Shown: positions 44,737 through 54,606, numbered from the stretch's first letter. The stretch is DNA of 64,000 nucleotides from Climacium dendroides (GCA_950106755.1 OX467088.1:31024401-31088400); one strand, 5' to 3'. Translations and numbers: made by a program. The notes: generated by a model from the sequence alone, not told the origin.

Positions 44737-45093
44737 GATGCACAAGGTGGGAAGAAATATCTTCAAGGTTCTCAAAGCTCAAAGAATGAAAGTCCTATTT
44801 CCTTGGCTGTAGGGTCGAAAGTGAAGGTGTTCGATGTGGACGATGACAACAAGGCAGAAGACAATGTAATTGCACATGGAGTCATAGTGAATGTTGCAGG
44901 AGGTTCACTTCATGGACGGCTCATTGAAGAGGGCAATGTGTCTATAAGCATAACATCTGTGGTTCCCGGATCGGAGATGGTTCTTCTATATGAGGCAAAC
45001 AACAACGACGACCCTCCTATGGTGCATGTAGGTGATGTTGTGAAGTCTGTGACAAAGTGGCCCATTGAAGCGTTGGCTCCTTCAAACGAATGA
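44737..45093 (+). CDS. DUF8039-like C-terminal exon in the CACTA element
   Basis: The acceptor is AATGCAG. The protein has VIAHGVIVNVAGGSLHGRLI, then VSISITSVVPGSEMVLLYE, then HVGDVVKSVTKWP. This resembles the small beta-rich domain (DUF8039 type) that ends many plant CACTA accessory proteins, with GxV, LHG and WP landmarks. It stops at 45093, leaving a complete C-terminus. Together with the preceding exon it forms a HAD-like plus DUF8039-like protein. Confidence 0.55.
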   Translation, partial: DAQGGKKYLQGSQSSKNESPISLAVGSKVKVFDVDDDNKAEDNVIAHGVIVNVAGGSLHGRLIEEGNVSISITSVVPGSEMVLLYEANNNDDPPMVHVGDVVKSVTKWPIEALAPSNE

Positions 45094-45479
45094 GGGAAGG
45101 TATGCAGTAGTGGATTGCTCACTCTAGTATAAAGTGAGGTGTGTGTTTATGTGTTCTCAGTGTGATTTTTTTCATATGTGTTTTGAAATTCAATAATAAA
45201 TGTCATTGAAGTACATTCTGGAATGTATATCCATGTTTTGTGATTTGAGAAGTTGCAAAGACATGTTTAGGATATGATATTAGAATGTAAATTTGATTTT
45301 CTTTGTTTGCAATACAATATGATTTCTAATTATAGAGACTATTAGTGGAAGTCACTCATAGCAATGAAAAACATGAATGAATAATACACCAAGTAAGCTT
45401 AGGTATCGTAGAATTCCTTTATCGCTTTTGAAATTCGTACTTCGAAATACATGTGAATACTTCTAAAAATATATAACTA
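45094..45479. other. AT-rich 3' flank of the CACTA rightward gene
   Basis: Contains AATAAA-like signals near 45190 and no ORF of note. Probably the 3' untranslated region. Confidence 0.4.
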
Positions 45480-46470
45480 AGCACAGTAACATGGAATATG
45501 ATTCATTGTAGTCATATTGCGTGTCATAAAAAAATATGACTGAACGCAGTCATATTGTACATCACTACAAAATGTAACTCCACTGATGAGTCATATTGTA
45601 CATCACTGCAAAATATGACTCATCCTAGTCATATTCGACATAATAATAAAATATGACTCATTGTAGTCATTTTTTAATGTTACTAAAAAATACGACTCAC
45701 CAGTCATATTTCACATCACTACAAAATATGACTGACCGCAGTCATATTTTACATCATTACAAAATATGACTCACCGTAATCATATTTCACCTCACTGCAA
45801 AATATGACTGACCGCTGTCATATTCCATGTTACTGCAAAATATGACTCACCACAGTCATATTCCATTTCATCAAAAAATATGACTCAGTAGTCATATTCC
45901 ACATTACTGCAAAATATGACTCGCCGTAGTCATATTCCACATCACTGCAAAATATGACTCGCCGCAGTCATATTGCACATCACTGCAAAATATGACTCAC
46001 CGCAGTCATATTCCATGTTACTGCGAAATATGACTCACCACAGTTATATTCCACGTCATCAAAAAAATGACTCATCGTAGTCATATTCCACGTCATCAAA
46101 AATATGACTGATCGCAGTCATATTCCACATCATCCAAAAATATGACTCGATCCAGTCGTATTCCACGTCATCAAAAAATATGACTCGATCCAGTCGTATT
46201 CTACGTAGGATTTTTTTATTTGCCCGGGCAACCCAAATAAAAGTCAAAAATCCCCTAGGAAAGTCAAAGTATACGCCTAGTTGGCATACTATGGCTAAAA
46301 ATGGGTATTTATACCCCTCGGAAAATATGACTGCCAATATGACTGATGTCTGAAGCGATTGCTTCTAAACGACTGGAGTCAGTCATATTCCGAGTCATCT
46401 ACAGTGATTTCTGCGTCAGTCATATTTTTCGATTTTACGACTGCTGCCAGTCATATTTTGCAGTCATAAA
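45480..46470. repeat. Right subterminal repeat array of the CACTA element
   Basis: About 20 units of around 45 bp, such as AAATATGACTCACCGCAGTCATATT, form short inverted pairs (AATATGACT...AGTCATATT). The left array has mostly one orientation, so the two ends are organised differently. The last 80 bp switch to AGTCATATTTTGCAGTCATA. Confidence 0.9.
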
Positions 46471-46493
46471 ACACTGCTTTTGTTGTAGTGGCA

Positions 46494-46676
46494 TTCTACA
46501 ATAGGACAAACCATTTCCAGGTTGCGCAGCCGTCATGGGCAACAAATATCCTCGGAGCGCGGTCAGTGTGGGAGGCTATGGGGAAGCCAAGAAATCCTAC
46601 GCAGGCAGCGTCCGTCAGGACTAGCACGGCTACAAGACGCACGGTTGAAGCAAGAAGAAGCAGAGAGTCCTTTCAG
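46494..46676 (+). pseudogene. ParB-like exon, element B, 3' part
   Basis: It resumes after the CACTA target duplication with FYNRTNHFQVAQPSWATNILG, matching AYYNRVNHFVAQKPSWSTNILG of element A. It ends RESFQ at the TTTCAG/GTATGT donor (46676/46677). Together with 23548-24817 it forms the first large exon of the gene. Confidence 0.8.
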
Positions 46677-46799
46677 GTATGTATGCATTTTAGCGCGGTT
46701 CGCGCTGATGTGTCAAGTTTGGCTCAAGTCAACTAGCAATGCCAATTCAAATATCATTAAACCACCTTATCTAATGAAAGTGTTGTGCTCGATCCTCAG
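46677..46799 (+). other. Intron of element B with a CG-class palindrome
   Basis: The donor is GTATGT, the acceptor CCTCAG. The palindrome TTAGCGCGGTTCGCGCTGA at 46690-46708 is only 13 bases from the donor. The joined exons keep phase 0 and match element A on both sides. Confidence 0.8.
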
Positions 46800-48144
46800 G
46801 ACTTCGAGAAAGCCATATTCTTGCGGTTCTCGATGATTGACGTGAACAAGAACCTCCGAATCGCAAAGACAAAGTCCAAGGAGGAGAAGCTGAAGCTCAC
46901 GAATGAGCTCAAGCTAATCACAGCCCCAGAAGAAGTGTACAAGCTCTGAAGCGTGGTTATCACTGCGGCCGCATTCGGAGAGCTCATCAACCCAGACACA
47001 CGGAGAAAGTTCAATGCAAGGGAAGGATGGAACCCAGATAACTGCCTTCTCAACCGAGAATTCTTCAAGCATCTGGGAAACCTGAGCTACAACGAATTGG
47101 CAACACTTGCCAAGCATATGCTGAACCAGACGGGAGAGAAACGCACCTTGCCTTATCCGAAGGTGACGGTGAAGGCCGTGTCGTCTGTGCTGCAGAGTTG
47201 CTATACCGCCAAGGAGTGGTCGGAGAGGCGGAAGTGCAAGCACTTGGTGAAAAAAGAGCTTCACCAAATCGATCCTGAGCTTGGACTTATGAATGCCAAG
47301 AACAAAATCATCAAGGACAATTGGAAAGCATTCAAGACGTCGCAAATGTTTTCCAGAGCCACGATGGACGTGCTCCTCGACCGACCTGGAGAGGCCTACT
47401 TCGGGAGAGCAAAATCCGTCAGCCAAAAGAATAAGACTTGTGCGGAGCTCTCCCCACAAGCATTCGAATTTTTCAACATATTTCTTCATCACAAGAATAA
47501 ATTCGAGAAACCTACGACCAAGGGTTATTACCGCCCATACGTTGAAAGCACTAATAGTTTCATGGAATGGCCAGCGAGAGCATGGGATCCAGACACGTCG
47601 AAGAGAATGGCGTTTGGCGTGATCGACTTCAGGACATTACTTGGAGTCGAGAATAAGGGGAGCTCCACTGTGGACAGCCCTTACTTCAAGGAAGTAATGA
47701 TGTCACTCCGCAAGATGCACGACCCGGTACTTCAGAATGTTCCCTCCTGGCTCTTTATTTGCGGCGATGAGAAGGAACAGGCACATGTCCTGTACTTCGT
47801 GGAGTCGGACGAGATTCTGGCTTCCTTCTTATTGGACTACTCCACGTACAATGCGGGAAAGAATGACCGCCTCGGAGATATTTCGGCGTCGAATAAGCCG
47901 CCGAAGGTGATTTTGGTGTTTCTTCAGCATCCCAGCAACGCAATTGGAGTGGGTATTCCAGAGCAGTACGAATGCAAACTCCAATCGGTACGTGAAGGCA
48001 CGTGCCTATAGTGAGCTCGAATATCGGCTCCACAGTTTGGAGTTGCGCATGGAGTTCTATTTGTGGCTCGTGAAGAGTTTCTGCGCTCCAGGGGGGTGCA
48101 TCTTCTCCTGTTTTGCGGGAGGCAAACTTACATGCGCTGCAATG
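46800..48144 (+). pseudogene. Central exon with DNA-methyltransferase-like motifs, element B
   Basis: The frame begins DFEKAIFLRFSMIDVNK and aligns to element A's 3562-2218. TGA at 46947-46949 stands where A has Trp, and a frameshift near 47980 moves the reading to NRYVKARAYSELEYR. Motif-like blocks in order are VDSPYF (compare SPPY of N4/N6 methyltransferases), PSWLFICGD, then SFCAPGGCIFSCFAGGK and LTCAAM (compare the FAGSGTT motif). Substitutions at key positions make activity doubtful. The combination with an N-terminal ParB-like domain recalls ParB-methyltransferase fusions of bacterial mobile elements. This is an inference from short motifs. Confidence 0.55.
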
Positions 48145-48299
48145 GTATGTCCCTTAACTGCCGATCAGCGCGACTAGCGCTGATTTGTTTCCTTTCTCTT
48201 CAATTTAATGGTTTCACGCATTCGTCAATTCAGTGCGAGTCGCGCTGAATTGTCACTGTCTACAATTGTATTCTAACCCTTTGCTTCTCTCCCTTGCAG
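48145..48299 (+). other. Intron of element B with two CG-class palindromes
   Basis: The donor is GTATGTCCC, the acceptor CCCTTGCAG. Palindromes lie at 48165-48183 and 48230-48248 (TCAGTGCGAGTCGCGCTGA). The equivalent intron in element A (1891-2217) holds GT-class sites. Confidence 0.85.
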
Positions 48300-49301
48300 A
48301 TGTCATCTGTAGATGTGTACGCTGTTGGATTCGCAGTGGAATCCCCTGACTGGGAGAAAATCTGTTCGAAGGCCTACACATTGGATAAGGCAGATTTTCT
48401 CGACACTGGGTATCCCATCCAGAGTAGTGAAGGTCCCAATTCCTCCTCCAAGCGAAAATTGAGATCAAGTCAGGAGTCTCCAGCCAGAAAGAAGGCGGCT
48501 CCAATCTACGATGATGTAGAAGACATTTCCACCAATGAGGAGGAAGACGACATTATGGAGATGGATGATCATAATGTAGGCATTGAAGAGATGCCCACAC
48601 CAACAAGACGACACACCGACGTGCCGGGGTCGTCTGCTTCATCCATGCTTCTGCCCTTATCGCACACGCCGCGGACGCCCACTCCTTCTAGACGGCCACA
48701 GAAGAAGAAGAAGGCAGATCCCATCACTAGTGTCGTCCAGCAGTTGGCCGAAATTCAAAAGTCGACCGCAGAATCTCTGGCGGCTCTGCAGAAGCAAATG
48801 GAGAATTCACAGAAGCAGACGGAGCTAGCGTTGGCTCAAATGAGAGCCGACAATGCAAATGAGCGGTTGTTGAACATGGAAATGCACCAGCGCAACACGG
48901 ACTGGATGAAGGAAGAGTCCCGGAGGAACAGGGAGATCATACAGTTGTTAATGTCGAGGGTCGGAATCCAACCTCTTGCTGAGCTACAGCCCGCGATGCA
49001 GTCGCCTCCGTTGATGCTGCAAGGCCAACCCTCCAATTCCAACATCAGCAATGCCTCAAGCCCAGTGCACTCGGACAATGCGCCTCCACCTCTTTCTGGT
49101 GCAGATACTATCTCGATGCCACTCCCGCTGGCAGAGGAAGCTCGAGAGGCCATTGAACAGAGTGGTGTTGACGTCGGCGAGGGAGACACCGCAATGGAGG
49201 ACGTTGGCATTGCGCGCATCCTGCCAGTGGATGATTCCGGGCCGACGCAAGCAAGTTCTGACCAACCCACCGAGGAACCACCTTCAGGTTGTGCCCAATG
49301 A
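48300..49301 (+). CDS. Low-complexity C-terminal exon of the ParB/MTase-like gene, element B
   Basis: It opens MSSVDVYAVGFAVESPDWEKIC, which in a methyltransferase would be the strand and helix after motif I (compare GxxxIGxE), then KADFLDTGYP. About 300 residues of low-complexity sequence follow: a basic patch (SSKRKLRSSQ), an acidic run, Ser/Pro-rich stretches, then a coiled coil of about 90 residues (QQLAEIQKSTAESLAALQKQ and onward). The exon is open to TGA at 49299-49301. Of the exons in this gene it is the only one with no break. Confidence 0.65.
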   Translation: MSSVDVYAVGFAVESPDWEKICSKAYTLDKADFLDTGYPIQSSEGPNSSSKRKLRSSQESPARKKAAPIYDDVEDISTNEEEDDIMEMDDHNVGIEEMPTPTRRHTDVPGSSASSMLLPLSHTPRTPTPSRRPQKKKKADPITSVVQQLAEIQKSTAESLAALQKQMENSQKQTELALAQMRADNANERLLNMEMHQRNTDWMKEESRRNREIIQLLMSRVGIQPLAELQPAMQSPPLMLQGQPSNSNISNASSPVHSDNAPPPLSGADTISMPLPLAEEAREAIEQSGVDVGEGDTAMEDVGIARILPVDDSGPTQASSDQPTEEPPSGCAQ

Positions 49302-49325
49302 CCATTCAGTGTCCTGTGTGTAGTC

Positions 49326-49344
49326 TCAACGCGACTCGTGTTGA
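49326..49344. repeat. CG-class palindrome just after the gene end
   Basis: TCAACGCGACTCGTGTTGA lies 25 bases after the stop of the ParB/methyltransferase-like gene. Confidence 0.75.
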
Positions 49345-49517
49345 ATTGTATTGTAGTCTTTGGGCTAGGATTCAATTGTAGATACAACATGCTGACTAGA
49401 AGCAATTCAGGTGGTACAGAAAATGTAGGACTAGTTTTGTAAATGAAAACTCATTTCATGAAATTGTAATAAATGGATTTCTCACGAAAACTATTTTTCC
49501 TGATTCTTGAATCGCAG

Positions 49518-49666
49518 GCCACCTGAATGTTGATTGCTTGCCTGAGAAAGGCCCTTCTGTTGTTGTACATTATCTTCCACCAATCGATGAGCAATCGGTA
49601 CCTCATAGTCATGCACTATTGGCAATGGAAAACCAAGATGAACCATTAGGTTCTATGCAGAGGAAG
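49518..49666 (+). CDS. Short exon before the HAD phosphatase, element B
   Basis: From acceptor AATCGCAG to AAG/GTAA this exon encodes GHLNVDCLPEKGP and onward to GSMQRK. GHLNVDC resembles the second half (H-x4-C) of a CCHC zinc knuckle; the first two Cys would lie in an upstream exon I cannot find. It joins in phase 0 to 49805. Element A has the matching exon at 443-577. Confidence 0.5.
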
Positions 49667-49804
49667 GTAAAATGCGCCTTCTTGTTCTGATGGACTCATT
49701 AATCTTCTGCCTTCATTTTGAGCAATGATGCCTCCTAGAATTTGTATCATTTGGCGTGACTGGACACGATTGCTGCCATTTGTTACCAAGGGTCCGATCT
49801 GCAG

Positions 49805-50455
49805 GGCTTTGATAAGGGATCCTCGGAGGGAGTCCATAGGTCATTGAGATCCGGGATGGCAGGGAAGTGGTTGAATGTCATCCTGGACCTCAATGGCATT
49901 CTATGTGTCACAGAAGATTGGAAGTCCAAGGGGTCAGGGAATGCGTACAACCAGAAGTCGGAGCCACACTCGGCCACAATCGGGGCCATTGTAGGACCCA
50001 AGGCTGTCTACGTCAGGCCCAACTGCTCCTCGTTCTTGAAGGAGTTAGGCAGGATAGCATTTGTCTCAGTGTGGAGTTCCATGAAGAAGTCCACCATTGA
50101 TGAGATCTGCGCTTATCTGTTCCGAGATGGAGGGTTGCCCTTCCAAGTTCTCGGGCAGGATGCATGCAAAACGTTGAAGCGCTGGAATGGAGCCGGCACG
50201 TGGATCCCCTATAAGGAACCGGGAACCGACAAAGCATTGTTCCTCAAGAACCTGGACGTGCTTTTCGCCGACTTCCGAACCAACTTCACTCCTGACAATA
50301 CAGTCATAGTCGACAACAGCCGCCAGAAGCACATCATGAACAAACTGAAAAATGTTGTAGTCTCAGAGTCCTGGAGTAACAAGGGCAATGGAAACAAGGA
50401 CACGTTTTTGCTCGGGGTTCTACTTCCTTGGTTTCAACAGTTGCACCAAAGTTAG
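49805..50455 (+). CDS. FCP1/NLI-type HAD phosphatase-like protein, element B
   Basis: It runs from acceptor GATCTGCAG. Motif I is NVILDLNGILC (residue about 22-32). The motif II region is LGRIAFVSVWSSMKKSTIDEI, and a Lys-bearing stretch is EPGTDKALFLKNLDVLF. Motif III is TVIVDNSRQKHIMN, with D-N/D-S as in FCP1/NLI proteins. The order and spacing are full length for the catalytic domain (about 180 residues). Asn at the second acidic position of motif I is shared with many plant relatives. The frame ends at TAG 50453-50455 but stays open afterwards for about 45 codons (DMGLKTFKKAKKWKIG), so this stop may be a mutation. The role in the element is unknown. Confidence 0.75.
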   Translation, partial: GFDKGSSEGVHRSLRSGMAGKWLNVILDLNGILCVTEDWKSKGSGNAYNQKSEPHSATIGAIVGPKAVYVRPNCSSFLKELGRIAFVSVWSSMKKSTIDEICAYLFRDGGLPFQVLGQDACKTLKRWNGAGTWIPYKEPGTDKALFLKNLDVLFADFRTNFTPDNTVIVDNSRQKHIMNKLKNVVVSESWSNKGNGNKDTFLLGVLLPWFQQLHQS

Positions 50456-50604
50456 GACATGGGACTCAAAACGTTCAAGAAAGCGAAGAAGTGGAAAATC
50501 GGGCAAAAAATGTTGTGCGAGGAAAGGAATCGTCGAGAGTACGACGAGCTCATGAAGGTGGTTCGGGGGTCGCCTAGTGGCACTAGATAGTTGACCCACT
50601 AGAG

Positions 50605-50715
50605 GTATGCGATTCAGCGTGAGTGGAGCTGATGTGTAGTGTTTTGAAGCCTCGTTCAGTACTTTTGGAGTCTCGTACATTTCAGCTTGAGTCGTGCTGA
50701 TTTGCAACTTTGCAG
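50605..50715 (+). other. Probable intron of element B with two CG-class palindromes
   Basis: GTATGC at 50605 and TTTGCAG at 50715 bracket palindromes at 50614-50632 and 50682-50700. The upstream frame contains stops near the donor, so the exon joined here is uncertain. Confidence 0.5.
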
Positions 50716-51178
50716 GCAATCACGGTTGTCGACTCTCCTACCAATCTTGACTACGGAGACCCCAAAATGATGTCCAATGTTGAAATTCCCTTGATTGCTA
50801 TTCTAATTCAAGGTATGTTTGTTGCAGATGGACAACACATCGGAGTACCCTGCCACGGATGGACTCCCCTGTCAGGCATCTACGGACTCCATCTTCGATT
50901 ATGGACAGTACGTTATACTCAGTACTAGAAACTTCCTCTGCTCAGCTCCGACCGTCAATTCCACTATGGACTTCTCAAGGAAACCAATCGATGAGGGAGT
51001 GGTGGACAGTCCGCCGGAGAAGAAACCGCGCTTGTCAGTTTCATGCTCGCCGTCTCCTCAGCGCTCCAAAGATCTCCGGGCATCATCAATGTCACCAACT
51101 ACCTCGGACAAGGGGACTCAGAGGAAGCTTTACGGGGACGCCAATTATCCAACCTCCATAGCACAAGAGAAGTCCAAG
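50716..51178 (+). pseudogene. Downstream gene of element B, 5' part (split by LTR2)
   Basis: The frame ending at AAG 51176-51178 contains FSRKPIDEGVVDSPPEKKPRL, then SPSPQRSKDLR and GTQRKLYGDANYPTS. It is basic, Ser/Pro-rich and probably disordered, with a possible nuclear-localisation patch. The earlier part of the region may be interrupted by small introns. LTR2 is inserted right after SK. Reading across its target duplication continues at 54607 with APINPLSET in the same frame. Confidence 0.55.
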
Positions 51179-54100
51179 TGTCGCAGCACAGAGTAAGCAA
51201 TTTCCCTATTATACTCACAAAAATCACTCTAGAGCATAACAAAATGACCCTAAAGATCGAATCCACGAGATCCTGTGAAGTAGCTAACTCTAACAAGGAG
51301 ATAAACTCAATTAAACCCCTTAATTCCACTTTTCCGGTTCTACCTCTAACGACCGAAACAACCAAAACCAACCGGAAAGCTTCAACCGGACTGTATCCTA
51401 CTTCCGGTTTTACTAGTTCCTCGATTTCTGAACTGACTTCTCAATTCTGGACCCTACAACTCCCGGTCTTATGTATCCTCCTGGGCGGATCCGATCCGGT
51501 CCACCCTTCCGTACCTGGTTTAGTTTTACCTCTGTTTTACCATCAGAGGGTTCGCCACTTGCTTTTGAAAGTGGTAGGCCCACCACTCCTTCCGTGACTT
51601 ATAGTGGCTGAAGACCCACTTTCCTATCCACAGATCCCCTAACTAACACGGATCCGGTTTGGTCCTTCACAATAATCCGGATAGCAATCCGAATCACAGG
51701 TCACACAAAGACCCCCCGTACGATCCTCTCATACTACAACGACCTTGACACTGATCCGTTCCGTATGAAGTTCGGTAGCTACAAGTGCATCTGTCCGTTC
51801 CAACAGCCACGAAAGTTCTTCCGTTCACCCACAACGGTGGCAAGACCTCACAGGAGTCAGGATACTCGACCGGATTTCCCACCCAGGAGTTTTAGCGCAG
51901 CTAAGGAATCCCTCCCTATCCGCCTAGCCTGATCAACGGATTTCTTAACTAGAATGCTAAACTTCTGTAGCTGTTGAGGCACTGGAATCCACTCCTAACT
52001 CTTCATAACCTACTCACATGTACCTAGAACCGGAAACATACATCAAGGGGAGAAACTCTACCAACACCTCCGTACTCACCTTCCTATTCTGACTCCGTGC
52101 ACTCTTGCCAATACTCGGGAAAAATACACAAAAGTTAGTTTAAAAGAAAGTACACAAGGAAATGCCAAAAGAACTCTCTCCCCGTCTCCAGCTTAGAGAC
52201 TGTTTTATATACAAAAAGCAAAAAGTGAATACATGATTTCCGCCTCTAAAGGCGCTGACAAACCGGTCCTACCTTATTCTAACCGAATTCTATTCCGGTT
52301 CCTATCTATAAGTCCTATTTTTACAATCCTTCCTGTTCCGTCTCATACACTCGGGATCCAATGGTAGGGCTCTCATCAGGTCTCTCCAACTGCTCGAAGA
52401 CCTCATTTAGATTCCGGTTCCGTTCCCCATCCGTAGGTAGAGCCGGATGATCTTCCTCAGTTTCCGGGGAGTCTAAATCTATCGGCTGATGTCCGGTCGA
52501 GGGCGTCTCCTTCTTTGTCCTGCTTGACTGGGGCATCTTATCCTTTCTTGGCTCCTGAGCTACGTCTTCCGGAAACAAGTCCGGAAGAGAAATTTCTGAG
52601 AGCCGGACCGGAACTTCTGTCAACTTCTGGCTGCTCTCCACGATCCAATCCGTTGACTCCCGTGCCTTGGATAGGAGCTTCTCCATCTGCTCCTCAAAAT
52701 CGGTGAGGATGTGCACCACCCTGGTTCCGGATATCTTCTTGTCCTTGTGCACCTCCTCTTCGAACAGGCATGCCTTGGTGACTGCGGCTCCGGGCCCCCC
52801 AAGCACGTCCTTCACTTCTGCGGCCAACTTCTTCATTTCCTCCGCCATCTCCTTTGTCGCAGTGGCGTTCTCGAGCAACGCGAAAAGTTCGGCCTTGAGG
52901 GTGTCCACCTCATCGTGTTGCCGCTTGTTGTCCTCCTTCATCTTCCGGAGCTCATCCGGATTGATAACACTCTCAGCTACCTTCCGCGGCAACTGACTGT
53001 CCGGTTCTGCTCCGATTAATTCCGCGATCTCCCCGAGCGTCCGCTTCTTAACTTCCCAATCCGCCCGGATTTCGCAGAGGATCCCAACCAACTCGTCGAA
53101 CGGATCTCCGGTTCCCGATCCGGATGCCACATCCGGTCCGGTTGGAGTCTCACCTCTGCGCGGCCGCGGATGTCCTGGGGGCGTTCCTCGATTCCGAGTC
53201 AGCGTGGTCTTTTGCCTCTTGGCGAGGACATACGGTTCCTCCTCTTCCTCTTCTTCTTCTTCCTCCTCCTCGGTTTCGTTTCCGGAATCCGCTTCTTGGT
53301 CGGACTTGGATTCTCCGTACTTCATGGTCCGCTCCTGGGCCTTCCACACCTTCAGCTCCACCTCCATCAGCAGTTCCTGTTGCTGGTAGAGGTGGTACAC
53401 ATAAGGGCACAGTGGGGTAGCCCTACTTCTCCCCACTCTTGTAGTAAGCTGGGACACCAGATCAAAGAAGATCCGGCCCCAGTCTACTTTCCGGGTTCCG
53501 CTCAGCACTCCGAAAATCGTGTTAGCCAAGGTGATAGTCACCTTGGTGGGCTTTTCCGGATGCAAAACCGGAACCAGGAACTGGAGCAGGCGTCGATCCC
53601 GGTCATCGAGGCAGTCTTCGACCGCGTAGCCGTCCTTCGGGTTTACTACGCTTCCGAACTTGCCCTGGACGAAATCATCCTTCCGGTTGGCAAGCCCGAG
53701 TCCTCCTGGCCGGAATCCGTATATGTCCCGCCACAAAGCCTCGGTCTATTGGACCGGATTCCCTCTCAAGGTGTTATCGAACTGATTCGATACGCCACTC
53801 AGGATTTCTCTAACCATCCTCTCATCTTTGAAACCCCAAGGTTTTAAAGCTAACCCTTGACAACCCATCAACGACAAATCCTCTTTGAGCTCTCCCTGTT
53901 CCGGTTCCTTGGTCGGCATGACCGGAACCACTTTTCTAAGCTTTACTTCACTCGGGGGCGGGGTGTTAGAACCTCTCTTCCGGTTCAGCCACGGCATGAG
54001 GGTAGCTCTACTCGGTTTTCACTCTTCTACAGTCCTAACAAGGGAGCGCCGACACTTAGATGTTCCGCTCCGCCTGTAAACTAACCTACTGGCGTGCTCA

Positions 54101-54601
54101 CACTCTCAGTCTCTCTCGTATTCGCTCGCACTCAAGGTCTCACCCACTCATGTCCGGAGGAGATCTCTTCGTCTCACACCCCTCACTCACTTCCGGACCC
54201 TCTTGTACTTCCTCTTCCTTGCCGTGGTCAACGATGGAAATGTCAGGCGCTAAATCAGGACACGACAACACGTGGAAATCCAGAGACCTGAAAATGGGCA
54301 AGGCCAGGCTTTATATAGTCCTGACGCCCTGGACTGTCTTTATGACCGATCGGATATCCGGTCCGGTTCTTGACATCCGGTTATCTCCTAATCCGGTCAA
54401 CAAGATTCCGGTTGGAAATACTATCCGGTTGTACATCTAATCCGTTCCGCTTTGACCTAAAATCGGATTAGTTCCGTAAGGTCCTTTTGGTGACTATTTT
54501 TGGATTTATTTTTCTCTCTAGATGAATCCGGATACCTATTTCTAATTTCCGGTTTGCTCAAAAAGGTAAACAAATAAAAATAAAAAATATGAGTTGTCAC
54601 A
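51179..54601 (-). mobile_element. LTR2: 3.42 kb solo LTR in reverse orientation
   Basis: On the plus strand it starts TGTCGCAGCA and ends GAGTTGTCACA, the reverse complement of LTR1's ends. It is flanked by CCAAG on both sides (51174-51178 and 54602-54606). Length and sequence are close to LTR1, including both TATA boxes and the ORF. It has no internal region and no second LTR. Confidence 0.85.
52321..53997 (-). pseudogene. ORF inside LTR2 (one stop)
   Basis: The frame starts at ATG 53997 (MPWLNRKRGS) and runs about 559 codons to 52321, with a single in-frame TAG at 53743-53745 where LTR1 has Trp. It has the same parts as the LTR1 ORF: a globular N-terminal domain (WRDIYGFRPG), then VGRSRATPLCPYVYHLYQQQ, a poly-Glu tract, a coiled coil and an acidic tail. 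The best-preserved copy in the window, it shows that LTR1's two stops are changes from Trp and Arg codons. Confidence 0.7.
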
Positions 54602-54606
54602 CCAAG

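Larger units (their letters stand above)
24818..46490. mobile_element. CACTA (En/Spm) transposon, 21,673 bp
   Basis: The left end is CATTACAACAATGGCAG. The right end, read inward, is CACTACAACAAAAGCAG, followed at both ends by GTTTTATGACT. It is flanked by the 3-bp target duplication GCA (24815-24817 and 46491-46493), the CACTA hallmark. Subterminal arrays of AGTCATATT lie at both ends, and the interior encodes TNPD-type transposase domains leftward and TNPA-like genes rightward. The insertion splits the ParB exon of element B, and removing it with one GCA restores the frame. The left tip has CATTA instead of CACTA, a C-to-T change that may impair mobility. Confidence 0.95.

Noticed and set aside
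51043..51597. 184-codon forward ORF crossing the LTR2 edge
   Set aside because: It spans the insertion junction and reads antisense LTR; the real host frame ends at the target duplication.
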